Below are positions 37,133-45,861 of a stretch of DNA of 64,000 nt, in pieces. Each line of letters begins with the position of its first letter. The first letter of the stretch is position 1. The translations under genes were made by a program, and so were the position numbers. The notes beneath the pieces are model-generated. The model was not told where the DNA came from. It did no database searches and saw only the letters and a program-made list of their open reading frames with translations. Source of the stretch: M0108 sp044228795 (lineage in GTDB: Bacteria > Pseudomonadota > Gammaproteobacteria > Chromatiales > Chromatiaceae); contig JBGAUE010000020.1 in the NCBI GenBank assembly GCA_044228795.1, positions 1-64,000 on the forward strand, in the 5' to 3' direction.

Positions 37133-38923
37133 ATGGCTATACAGGCATCCGAAGGCTTTCAGGCTCGTAAGGCCCGGTTGCGGGAGGCCTTCCGTGCCCA
37201 GTTGCCCACGCGATTAGCGGAGGCGCAGGCGCAGTTGGCGGCGATCCAATCCGGTGCAGCCGGTCGGGAAGGCCTGGCGCGCCTGGAACTGACCCTGCAC
37301 ACGCTCAAGGGTAGCAGCGGCTCCTTCGGCCTGCTGGAGGTCAGCGAGGGCGCACGCGAGGCCGATGACCTGGTCAAGGCGGCCCTGGCCAGCGAGGATC
37401 CGGTGACGCCCCACCTGCTCATGTCCCTGACGGTCTTGCTTGAACGGCTGGCACGGACAGATCTGGAGCCTGTGGGGGCCCCCGGCGAACGACTCGGCTT
37501 CGAACCCATGAAACCAGAACCGCCCAGCCCCGAGCCAGGGATACCCCCATCCGCCGTGGCCGCTGACCCGGCCGCCACCCCCCGCGGCGAGCGCCCTATC
37601 CTGCTGTGTGACGACGACGGTGACCTGGCCCAGCAGTTGTGCGCCCAATTGGCCTGCTTCGGCTACCAGGTCACGGCCATCACCCGCCTCGCGGATCTGC
37701 CGACGGCGTTTGCGGCGAACCCGCCCGCCACGGTCATCATGGACATCATGTTCCCGGAGGGTGAACAGGCCGGAGCCGAGACCCTGGCCGCCCTCGCCAC
37801 CGCCCAGGGGCATCGCATCCCCAGCATCTTCATCTCCTGTCGCGACGACTTCCAGGCCCGGCTGCAGGCCGTCAAGGCCGGGGGGAGCGCCTATTGCACC
37901 AAGCCGGTCAAGACGACCGAGATCGTGGAGTTCCTCGACGCCCTAACCAACCGGGAATCCCCGATGCCCTTTCATGTCCTGGTAGTCGATGACGACCCCG
38001 CCATCGCCGCCCTCCATGCCCTGATCCTGGAGGAGGCCGGCATGATCACCCTGGTCGCCACCCACCCGGCCCAAGTCCCGAACCTGCTCAAGGGCTTCAA
38101 CGCCGACCTGGTGCTGATGGATATGTACATGCCCGAGTGTTCAGGCCCGGAGTTGGCCAAGGTCCTGCGCCAGATGCCCGGCCATGTGGGTCTGCCCATC
38201 ATCTACGCCTCCTCCGAGACGGACCGGGAGCGCCAGATCAAGGCCATGGAGGTAGGGGCGGACGGCTTTCTCACCAAACCCGTGGATCCTCGCAGGCTGA
38301 TCGCGGAGGTCACCTTGCGCGCCGAGCGGATGCGCACCCTGCACGCGCTCATGGTGCGCGATGGTCTCACCGGTCTTTTCAATCACAATGCCATCATGCA
38401 GTTCCTGGATCTGCAGGTGGCCAATGCCCGCCGTGAACAGGGTGCCTTCTGCTACGCCATGATCGACGTGGATCGCTTCAAGGGGGTCAACGACACCCAT
38501 GGCCATCCCGCTGGCGATCAGGTTCTCATGGCCCTGAGCCGGGGCTTGCGCCTGCGGCTGCGGGAGTGCGACTTGATCGGACGCTATGGGGGGGAGGAAT
38601 TCGCGGTGATCCTGAGTGGGGTCAACGAGGCCCAGGCTAAGGTGATCATGGATCATCTCCGCCTCAGCTTTGCCGAGGTCATCTTCTATGCCGGCGAGGC
38701 CACCTTCACCTGTACCTTCAGCGCCGGTATCGCCGGATTCCCAGGTTTTTCCACCACCGAGGCCATACTGGAGGCCGCGGACCAGGCCTTGTATCGGGCC
38801 AAGAGCAGCGGTCGCAATCGCGTGGAGATCGCCGCCGCGCCCGCCAGCCTCCCCCCGCTGTCCGGCCCGGGGCCCAACGCGGCCGCCACCCCGAACCCCA
38901 TTGAGGTACGGCATGGACACTGA
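37133..38923 (+). CDS. HPt-REC-REC-GGDEF diguanylate cyclase (WspR-like output)
   Basis: A 596-residue output protein with four modules: an HPt domain (about 1-105, H56 in HTLKGSSGSFG), two receivers (about 155-270 with D204; about 281-400 with D330) and a GGDEF cyclase (about 405-580). The active-site loop is RYGGEEF (about 483-489), an active variant, and RECD five residues before it forms the RxxD inhibitory site for c-di-GMP. WspR has only one receiver before GGDEF, so this is an expanded phosphorelay version. GGAGGG lies 10 bases ahead of the ATG. It ends inside the cheW start region (11-bp overlap). Confidence 0.93.
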   Translation: MAIQASEGFQARKARLREAFRAQLPTRLAEAQAQLAAIQSGAAGREGLARLELTLHTLKGSSGSFGLLEVSEGAREADDLVKAALASEDPVTPHLLMSLTVLLERLARTDLEPVGAPGERLGFEPMKPEPPSPEPGIPPSAVAADPAATPRGERPILLCDDDGDLAQQLCAQLACFGYQVTAITRLADLPTAFAANPPATVIMDIMFPEGEQAGAETLAALATAQGHRIPSIFISCRDDFQARLQAVKAGGSAYCTKPVKTTEIVEFLDALTNRESPMPFHVLVVDDDPAIAALHALILEEAGMITLVATHPAQVPNLLKGFNADLVLMDMYMPECSGPELAKVLRQMPGHVGLPIIYASSETDRERQIKAMEVGADGFLTKPVDPRRLIAEVTLRAERMRTLHALMVRDGLTGLFNHNAIMQFLDLQVANARREQGAFCYAMIDVDRFKGVNDTHGHPAGDQVLMALSRGLRLRLRECDLIGRYGGEEFAVILSGVNEAQAKVIMDHLRLSFAEVIFYAGEATFTCTFSAGIAGFPGFSTTEAILEAADQALYRAKSSGRNRVEIAAAPASLPPLSGPGPNAAATPNPIEVRHGH

Positions 38924-39491
38924 GCCCTGGACTGCTCCGGTAGCTGGGCCTGGGCCTGGGCCCGCGCCACACCTCCCTGATCCAGGCGATGACCTGAGTC
39001 TGATCCTGTCCCAACGTCGGGCGGGTCACCAGGACATCGTGAACGTGGACGCGGCCAGCGTCCAAATGGTCATCTTCGTCATCGGTGGCCAGAGCTTCGC
39101 CTTACCAGGGGCCCAGGTTGCCGAGATCCTGCCGCTGGCGCCCATCTTCCTGGTCCCCGGCTGTCCGCCCGCCGTGGAAGGGGTCATGGACGTGCGCGGT
39201 AACATCCGGGGGGTCCTGCGCCTGGGTGATTTGTTGGGAGTGGCCCATGACCCTCCCACCCGCCACACCGTTATCCTGCTGGGGCGCGTCGGCGACCAGG
39301 AGTGCGGGCTGAGGGTTGATCGCATCGCGGACGTGTCCCCAGTGCTCCTGGAAAGCCTGCTGGCGCCGCCGGACAGCCTTCGCGACCGGCTCCAGGGACT
39401 CGTGACAGGCGTCTTTCAATATCCGACGGGCCCCGTCCTGACTCTGGACATGGAGCGCATTTTTCAGGCCTGGGAAGACGGACGCCTATGA
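38913..39491 (+). CDS. cheW: CheW coupling protein
   Basis: A 192-residue CheW with a disordered proline-rich N-terminus of about 45 residues, then the coupling fold: MVIFVIGGQSFALPGAQVAEILPL, VEGVMDVRGNIRGVLRLGDLLG (the NIRG loop that contacts receptor and kinase) and CGLRVDRIADVSPV. It links the receptor at 29993 to the kinase at 34504. The ATG at 38913 lies 11 bp inside the previous gene. A longer in-frame reading from 38670 is just a shadow of the GGDEF gene. Confidence 0.9.
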   Translation: MDTEPWTAPVAGPGPGPAPHLPDPGDDLSLILSQRRAGHQDIVNVDAASVQMVIFVIGGQSFALPGAQVAEILPLAPIFLVPGCPPAVEGVMDVRGNIRGVLRLGDLLGVAHDPPTRHTVILLGRVGDQECGLRVDRIADVSPVLLESLLAPPDSLRDRLQGLVTGVFQYPTGPVLTLDMERIFQAWEDGRL

Positions 39492-39985
39492 CTAGCTCCC
39501 GGATACCCGGTGCCCCGGTGGAACCCTTGGCCCTGGGAGGGGCTGGGTCAATCCCGGGACTGGACCTGGTACTATTCCGCTGGGGCCCCTTGCATCTCGC
39601 CGTTCCGGCGAGTCAGGTACTGGGGCTGGGGCCGGATAGCGACCCCGAGGCCCCCGCTATCGGTGATCTCCTCGACTTGCCCGCCGCGACCCCGGGCGGG
39701 GCTGTGGGCAGAATCCGCCGCCTGAGCCTGCGGGGGCCATACCCGGGCGCGGGATTGCGCGTTCAGGAACCGGTCACCCGGGCTCATCTGGATGCCAACG
39801 CTATCCATCCCCTGCCTGCTCTGGTCGCGCCCCGTCTGCGCTTACCTCTGGTCCGCGCCCTGGCCTGCCCACGGGATCTGGCGGAAGGGGCCATTGTCAT
39901 TATCCTTGACCTCATGGCCTCTCGGGCCTGCATTGATGCCCCTCAGCAAGGTCCTCCCGCCCCTACCCACCCATCACATGATTGA
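39488..39985 (+). CDS. divergent CheW-like protein
   Basis: A 165-residue protein that overlaps cheW by four bases. The beginning (GLDLVLFRWGPLHLAVPASQVLGL) and the later leucine- and valine-rich strands fit a degenerate CheW fold, but the NxRG-type loop and the LVDRV segment are missing. In the Wsp operon a second coupling protein (WspD) occupies the equivalent role. It may have lost receptor or kinase contacts, or act as a decoy. Assignment rests mainly on position and the first strand pair. Confidence 0.55.
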   Translation: MTSSRIPGAPVEPLALGGAGSIPGLDLVLFRWGPLHLAVPASQVLGLGPDSDPEAPAIGDLLDLPAATPGGAVGRIRRLSLRGPYPGAGLRVQEPVTRAHLDANAIHPLPALVAPRLRLPLVRALACPRDLAEGAIVIILDLMASRACIDAPQQGPPAPTHPSHD

Positions 39986-42900
39986 AAAATTTAACCGTGT
40001 CCTATAAAACATCACGACCGCAGCCGCCGGATCTAGCCGGCGAGCATGAACCTCTTGCGCGGCCTTTCGGGGGGGTCGCGGAATCCGGTGACCTGATCAC
40101 CCTCCGCCAAGAAGTCGCCACCCTGCGCGCCCTGTTCGACGCCTCGCCCGATATCCTCTTTGTCAAGGACGCCGACTTGACCTATCGCCTGGTCAACCCG
40201 GCCTTCTGTCGGCTGATGGGGCTCCCGGAAGATCAGATTGTCGGGCGCGGGGACCGGGACCCCCTCTTCCCGCTTGATCGCCTTGCCGAGATGATGCGCG
40301 ATGACCTTGAGGTGATCACCCAGGCTGAACCTCGGCGGCATGAATCCCAGGTGATCGGAGCGGATGGCACCCCCCGCTGGTTCCTAACCCTCAAGACCCC
40401 CCGCGTGGACGCGGCTGGCCGGATCACCGGCCTCTTAGGGATCGGCCAGGAAATCACCGCCTTCCAGACCCTGACCCGCCGGCTGGAGGAAGCCGACGCG
40501 CGCTGGTCCTGCGCCCTCCAGGGGGCCGGACTGGGGATCTGGAACTGGAATCTCGAGAGTGACGAGGTCTATTGGTCAGATGATTGGTTGAACATGCTGG
40601 GTTACCGGAGGGATGAAATGACCCCGACAGCGGCAACCTGGGCGGCCCTGCTGCACCCGGAGGACCAGGCGCGGGTCTTGGCCTATGGCACCGACTACCG
40701 CACCAATCCCATCGGAAGCTACGAACTCGAGTTCCGTCTGCGCCATAAGCAAGGTCATTGGGTGGATATTCTGTCGCGCGCAATCCTGGCGCGGGATGCT
40801 CACGGCACACCGGTCCAGCCACGTCTCCTGATCGGCACCCACATGGATCTTGGGGAGCGCAAGCGCCAACAACGCCTGTCCGAACTCCGCCATCGCTTGT
40901 TGGAAATGGTTGGCCTGGACGATCAGGACCTGATCCTGCGAACCTCCCTGGATGTTGCCGAGGAGTTGACCCATAGCCAGATCGGCTTTCTGCATTTTGC
41001 CGCCGATGATGATCAGGAGGTCTCACTGCAAGTCTGGTCCACCCGTACCCACGCCGAGATGTGCTATGCCGAGGGCAATGGCCGGCACTACCCGGTGAGC
41101 GAGGCCGGCGTCTGGGTGGACTGTATCCTCCAGCGTCAGCCGGTGATCCACAATGACTACGCCAGCCTGCCGCACAAGAAGGGCATGCCTGAGGGCCATG
41201 CCGCCCTGGTACGCGAGGCGACGGTGCCGCTGCTGATCGATGACCACATCGTCGCCGTGATGGGTGTCGGCAACAAGGCCGAGGACTACACCCAACAGGA
41301 CCTGGCAATCCTCTCCCAAGTCCTCGAAATGGCGATCCATTTTTTTGATCGGCAGCGGTTTGAGCGCCAACAGGAATATCTGGCCTTATATGACCGCCTG
41401 ACCGGCCTGCCCAATCGCACCCACCTGACGGAACGCCTGAACCAGGCCATTGCCCACGGCAGCCACACCAACCAACTGATCGCTTTGTGCTACCTCAACC
41501 TCGACGACTTCAAGGTGGTCAACGAAACCTATGGGCAGCCTATCGGCGATGCCCTGCTGGTGAGCCTGGCGCGTCGTCTCGAGACTGGCCTGCCTCCCGG
41601 CGATTCCCTGGCCCGTACCGGTGGGGACGAATTCGCCCTGATCCTCACGGGCCTCGCCTCCTCCTATGAAAGCGAGGAGGCCGTTCAGCGCTTGCTGAAG
41701 CAGATCACCCAACCGATCGACGTCCAGGGCCATCGCATTTTTGTCTCCGCCAGCCTGGGCGTGACCCTCTTCCCCCTGGACCCTGATGGGCCAGACGCTC
41801 TGCTGCAGCACGCCCAAAAGGCCATGTACCAGGCCAAGGCCAGAAACCGATCGAGTTATCACTTTTACGATCCGATCCAGGATCAACAACTGCACCAACT
41901 CCGGCGGATGCGGGAGGAGTTCTCCCAAGCCCTGCGGGACAACCAACTCATGCTGTACTACCAGCCCAAGATCGCCTTAAAGGACGCGAGCCTGATCGGC
42001 CTGGAGGCCCTCACCCGCTGGCGGCATCCGCGAGAAGGTCTGCTGGAGGCCCATCAGTTCCTACCCCAGATCAAGAACTCACCCCTCGAGATCGCCCTTG
42101 GGGAGTGGGTGGTGACCCGAGCCCTGGCGCAGTGGCAAGGGTGGCGGCAGTCCGGCGTGGAACTGGCTGTGAGCATTAACATCAGCCCACGCCAAATCCA
42201 GATGCAAGGGTTCGTGGACTTTTTAACGCGGACCCTGGCCGCTTATCCCCCGGGCACCGCCGAGCAACTGGAAATCGAGATTCCGGAGATCGCCGAGATC
42301 AGTGACACGCTTGAAGCCGCCCGGGTGATGAACGCCTGCAAGGCCTTGGGTATCCGCTTCGCCCTCGACGACTTCGGCACCGGCTATTCCTCCCTGAACT
42401 ATTTTCAACATCTACCCATCGACTCCGTCAAGATCGACCAGCATTTCGTTCGCGAGATTCTCGATAAGAACGAGGCCCTGGGTATCGTTGAGGCGGCAAT
42501 GGGCATGGCGAAGGCCTTGCAGAAGCCCGTGGTGGCAGAAGGGATCGAGTCGGCTGAGATCGGCTTCATGCTGGTTCAGCTGGGCTGCCAGTTCGGCCAA
42601 GGTGATGGCATTGGCAGGCCCATGCCAGCCGAGCGGGTTCCTGCCTGGCTCGCCAAGTGGCAGGATGAAAAACTCTGGCACCATCTGGGACAGGAGCTCC
42701 TGGACGAATCGGTCAAATACGATCTCAAGGTGGGGATATTCAGCCTGCGGCTCTGGCTCAACCGCCTATTGGCCAACTTGGCCGATGAACCCTGCGGGGC
42801 CTCTCCGCCGCTGGATGAGTACCAATGTCAGTTCCACCGCTGGTATCGCGGCATCGGCCGAGCGCGTTATGGCAGCAACCCGAATTACTCCTTCATCCAG

Positions 42901-43050
42901 GCTCAACATTACCAGTTCCACCAGCTAGGCGCCCTGCTGGCGGATCTGGCTACCAGCGGCCGGGCGCGGGAGGCCCAGGCGCGCCGAGGGGAACTGGAGG
43001 CCATAGCTGAGGAAATGACCCGCCTCGTGCAGCGGCTTGAGAGGTCTTAG
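39982..43050 (+). CDS. PAS-PAS-GAF-GGDEF-EAL-CZB cyclic-di-GMP enzyme
   Basis: A 1022-residue cytoplasmic protein: two PAS domains (about 35-165 and 170-300), a GAF domain (about 301-460), GGDEF (about 470-633, TGGDEF near 545), EAL (about 640-890, with LEALTRW, NISPRQ, LDDFGTGYSSL, VKID and VAEGIES) and a C-terminal domain (about 911-1022) resembling CZB zinc-binding modules, with CQFHRWY and QHYQFHQ. The first CZB histidine is not evident. Both catalytic sites look intact, so it may be bifunctional. The likely start is a TTG overlapping the previous stop (TTGA); GTG at 39997 is an alternative. It closes the chemosensory operon. Confidence 0.88.
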   Translation: MKNLTVSYKTSRPQPPDLAGEHEPLARPFGGVAESGDLITLRQEVATLRALFDASPDILFVKDADLTYRLVNPAFCRLMGLPEDQIVGRGDRDPLFPLDRLAEMMRDDLEVITQAEPRRHESQVIGADGTPRWFLTLKTPRVDAAGRITGLLGIGQEITAFQTLTRRLEEADARWSCALQGAGLGIWNWNLESDEVYWSDDWLNMLGYRRDEMTPTAATWAALLHPEDQARVLAYGTDYRTNPIGSYELEFRLRHKQGHWVDILSRAILARDAHGTPVQPRLLIGTHMDLGERKRQQRLSELRHRLLEMVGLDDQDLILRTSLDVAEELTHSQIGFLHFAADDDQEVSLQVWSTRTHAEMCYAEGNGRHYPVSEAGVWVDCILQRQPVIHNDYASLPHKKGMPEGHAALVREATVPLLIDDHIVAVMGVGNKAEDYTQQDLAILSQVLEMAIHFFDRQRFERQQEYLALYDRLTGLPNRTHLTERLNQAIAHGSHTNQLIALCYLNLDDFKVVNETYGQPIGDALLVSLARRLETGLPPGDSLARTGGDEFALILTGLASSYESEEAVQRLLKQITQPIDVQGHRIFVSASLGVTLFPLDPDGPDALLQHAQKAMYQAKARNRSSYHFYDPIQDQQLHQLRRMREEFSQALRDNQLMLYYQPKIALKDASLIGLEALTRWRHPREGLLEAHQFLPQIKNSPLEIALGEWVVTRALAQWQGWRQSGVELAVSINISPRQIQMQGFVDFLTRTLAAYPPGTAEQLEIEIPEIAEISDTLEAARVMNACKALGIRFALDDFGTGYSSLNYFQHLPIDSVKIDQHFVREILDKNEALGIVEAAMGMAKALQKPVVAEGIESAEIGFMLVQLGCQFGQGDGIGRPMPAERVPAWLAKWQDEKLWHHLGQELLDESVKYDLKVGIFSLRLWLNRLLANLADEPCGASPPLDEYQCQFHRWYRGIGRARYGSNPNYSFIQAQHYQFHQLGALLADLATSGRAREAQARRGELEAIAEEMTRLVQRLERS

Positions 43051-43096
43051 GGGCCCACGGACCCTGGGTGTGCCCCGACGGTGGGTCTCCCCAGGT

Positions 43097-43492
43097 TCAG
43101 CTCAAATCGATGGCGTGCCGCTTCAGATCCGCGAGGTTGATAAGGCGCAGGACCTGTTGGTGGGTAGCCCTCAGCACCACGCGCGGCGCGGCGCCAGCCT
43201 CCAAAGCCTCCTGCCAACGTGCCGCGCACAGGCACCAGCGGTCACCCGGCTTCAGGCCCGGGAAGTCGAACTCCGGATGTGGAGTGATCAAGTCGTTGCC
43301 TTGCCGCTGAGAAAAATCAAGAAATTCCGCCGTCATCCGGGCGCAGACCCCATGCAGGCCGAGGTCGTCCGGACCCGTCGCGCAACTTCCGTCACGGTAG
43401 TAGCCAGTCACCAAGCCACCTTCCGAGCAGAGGGTCAGAGGCTCCCCCAGCACGTTCAGGGGCTCATCTCTCCGGGGAAATCCACCGTCCAT
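43097..43492 (-). CDS. DUF2237 family protein
   Basis: A 131-residue DUF2237 protein: NVLGEPLTLCSEGGLVTGYYRDGSC, TGPDDLGLHGVCARMT, FLDFSQRQGNDL and FPGLKPGDRWCLCAARW are the family hallmarks, including conserved cysteines. Function unknown; the conserved Cys and His residues suggest metal or redox chemistry. AGGAG stands six bases before the ATG. It is convergent with the chemosensory operon (46 bp) and divergent from the ygiQ gene. Confidence 0.92.
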   Translation of the reverse strand: MDGGFPRRDEPLNVLGEPLTLCSEGGLVTGYYRDGSCATGPDDLGLHGVCARMTAEFLDFSQRQGNDLITPHPEFDFPGLKPGDRWCLCAARWQEALEAGAAPRVVLRATHQQVLRLINLADLKRHAIDLS

Positions 43493-43586
43493 CGCCTTCT
43501 CCTCTCATTATGACCGGGTAGGGCCCTTGCCCGGTCCCACCCGCTTCGTCTATCGTCCCCCTACTATCCGTCAGCCGATCCCCGCC

Positions 43587-45818
43587 ATGCAAGCTGCCCG
43601 CGACCTCTTTTCCTACCCCCGGCATTGGGCCCACGAACTCGGTACGGCACCGCAACTGCCCATGTCCCGGGTAGAGATGGACCGGTTGGGCTGGGATGCC
43701 TGCGATGTCATCATCGTCACGGGCGACGCCTATGTGGACCATCCCTCTTTTGGCATGGCCATCGTCGGGCGGCTGTTGGAGGCCCAGGGGTTCCGGGTCG
43801 GCATCCTGGCCCAACCGGACTGGAACTCGGCGGAGGATTTCCGGCGCCTGGGCCGGCCGAACCTCTTTTTCGGCATCACCGCCGGCAATATGGATTCCAT
43901 GGTCAACCGCTACACCTCCGACCGGCGGTTGCGCAGTGACGATGCCTACAGCCCCGGCGGCGAGGGCGGGCGGCGTCCGGACCGGTCGGTGATCGTCTAT
44001 GCTCAGCGGGCACGGGAGGCCTACAAGGACACGCCCATCGTCCTGGGCGGCATCGAGGCCAGCCTGCGGCGTATCGCCCACTATGACTATTGGTCGGACA
44101 AGGTGCGACGCTCCATCCTCCTGGATGCCAAGGCGGACCTGCTCCTCTATGGCAACGCCGAGCGCGCCCTGGTGGCCCTGGCCCATCGGCTGGCCGCCGG
44201 CGAGCCCATCGGGGCCATCCGCGACCTGCGCGGCACGGCCTTCATGAGCCGGGAGCTACCCGCGGGCTGGGTGGAAATGGACGCGACCCGTCTCGACGCC
44301 GCCCCCCGGGCAACAGCCGCCGGAGCCCTCGGAGCGTTCTCCGCGCCGCCGGGCGAGCCGTTCCGGGATCCCCATCGCGACCCCTACCAACTGGAGCCCG
44401 CCTGCGCGGTCGCCGGCGTCGTGGAACCGGGCGCGCCGGAGCCGGGAGCCCAGGTCGCGCCGGCCAGCGACCGCCCGCTCGGGATAAAGGTCTCCCTGCC
44501 CAGCCTGACCCGTACCGCCGGTCCAGGGGCCGATCAGGCCCCGGACCGCGCCGACCGCGCCCACACCCTCCTGCGCCTGCCATCCTATGAGCAGGTGCGC
44601 GACGACCCCCTCCTCTACGCCCATGCCTCCCGCCTCTTTCATCTGGAGACCAATCCCGGCAACGCCCGCGCCCTAGTCCAGGGCCACGGCGACCGCGACC
44701 TCTGGCTCAACCCGCCGCCCATCCCCCTGACCAGCGCCGAGCTGGACCGGGTGTACGAACTCCCCTACAGCCGCCGGCCCCACGACAGCTACGGTGGAGC
44801 GCGCATCCCAGCCTGGGAGATGATCCGCTTCTCGGTCGCCATCATGCGCGGCTGCTTTGGCGGCTGCACCTTCTGCTCCATTACCGAGCACGAGGGCCGC
44901 ATCATCCAGAGCCGTTCCGAGGCCTCCATCCTGCGCGAGATCGAGGAACTGCGCGATCGCACGCCGGGGTTTACGGGGGTCCTTTCGGACCTGGGCGGGC
45001 CTACCGCCAACATGTGGCGCCTGGGCTGCCGGGATCCGGCGATCGAGTCCGCTTGCCGGCGCCTCTCCTGCGTCTTCCCGGGGATTTGCAAGAACCTGGG
45101 CACAGACCAGGACCCTCTCATCCAGCTCTACCGCAAGGCCCGGGCCCTACCCGGCATCAAGCGTGTTCTCATCGCCTCCGGCCTGCGTTACGACCTGGCG
45201 GTACGCTCCCCGGCCTACATCCGCGAGCTGGCGACCCATCATGTCGGCGGCTATCTCAAGATCGCCCCCGAGCATACGGAGCCGGGGCCCCTGGCGCTGA
45301 TGATGAAGCCAGGCCTCGGCGCCTATGACCGCTTCAAGACCCTGTTCGATAAATATTCCCGGGAGGCGGGCAAAGAGCAGTACCTGATCCCCTACTTCAT
45401 CGCCGCCCACCCAGGCACTCGGGACGAGGACATGCTCAATCTCGCCCTCTGGCTCAAGGGCAACGGCTTCCGCCCCGATCAGGTCCAAGCCTTCCTGCCC
45501 ACGCCTATGGCCCTCGCCTCCACCATGTACCACACCGGTATCAACCCCCTGAAGCGGGTAACGCGGGGCGCCGAACCGCTGGTCCTGGCGCGGGGCGGGC
45601 GCCAACGCCAGCTGCACAAGGCCTTCCTACGCTATCACGACCCGTCGAACTGGCCCCTGCTGCGCGAGGCGCTGAAACGGATGGGCCGCGCCGATCTGAT
45701 CGGCAACGGCAAGCGCCACCTGGTGCCGGCCTGGCAACCAGGCGGGCCGGGGCCCGAGGAAGGGGGACGCCATGGGACGGCCAAACCAGTAGCTAGAACA
45801 GGGCCTCGCCGCACCTGA
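43587..45818 (+). CDS. YgiQ family radical SAM protein
   Basis: A 744-residue YgiQ-type radical SAM protein, nearly the same length as E. coli YgiQ (739). N-terminal LPMSRVEMDRLGWDACDVIIVTGDAYVDHPSFGMAI and GGIEASLRRIAHYDYWSD are diagnostic. The [4Fe-4S] cysteines are C423, C427 and C430 (CFGGCTFC). The DUF3362-type C-terminus ends in HKAFLRYHDPSNW. The substrate is unknown. A proline- and alanine-rich insert (about 225-310) between the two halves is longer than in E. coli. ATG at 43587 chosen over a longer reading from 43527 by family length. Confidence 0.93.
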   Translation: MQAARDLFSYPRHWAHELGTAPQLPMSRVEMDRLGWDACDVIIVTGDAYVDHPSFGMAIVGRLLEAQGFRVGILAQPDWNSAEDFRRLGRPNLFFGITAGNMDSMVNRYTSDRRLRSDDAYSPGGEGGRRPDRSVIVYAQRAREAYKDTPIVLGGIEASLRRIAHYDYWSDKVRRSILLDAKADLLLYGNAERALVALAHRLAAGEPIGAIRDLRGTAFMSRELPAGWVEMDATRLDAAPRATAAGALGAFSAPPGEPFRDPHRDPYQLEPACAVAGVVEPGAPEPGAQVAPASDRPLGIKVSLPSLTRTAGPGADQAPDRADRAHTLLRLPSYEQVRDDPLLYAHASRLFHLETNPGNARALVQGHGDRDLWLNPPPIPLTSAELDRVYELPYSRRPHDSYGGARIPAWEMIRFSVAIMRGCFGGCTFCSITEHEGRIIQSRSEASILREIEELRDRTPGFTGVLSDLGGPTANMWRLGCRDPAIESACRRLSCVFPGICKNLGTDQDPLIQLYRKARALPGIKRVLIASGLRYDLAVRSPAYIRELATHHVGGYLKIAPEHTEPGPLALMMKPGLGAYDRFKTLFDKYSREAGKEQYLIPYFIAAHPGTRDEDMLNLALWLKGNGFRPDQVQAFLPTPMALASTMYHTGINPLKRVTRGAEPLVLARGGRQRQLHKAFLRYHDPSNWPLLREALKRMGRADLIGNGKRHLVPAWQPGGPGPEEGGRHGTAKPVARTGPRRT

Positions 45819-45840
45819 AACCCCCGGCCCCTGGGGTTTC
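45817..45840. terminator. bidirectional terminator-like hairpin
   Basis: A perfect eight-base stem GAAACCCC/GGGGTTTC with an eight-base loop spans the 43-bp gap between the convergent ygiQ-type and batD genes, beginning at the ygiQ stop codon. The AAA and TTT at the stem feet suit termination from both sides, though the T runs are short. Confidence 0.5.
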
Positions 45841-45861
45841 CTAGCCCAAGGGAGGCATCCC

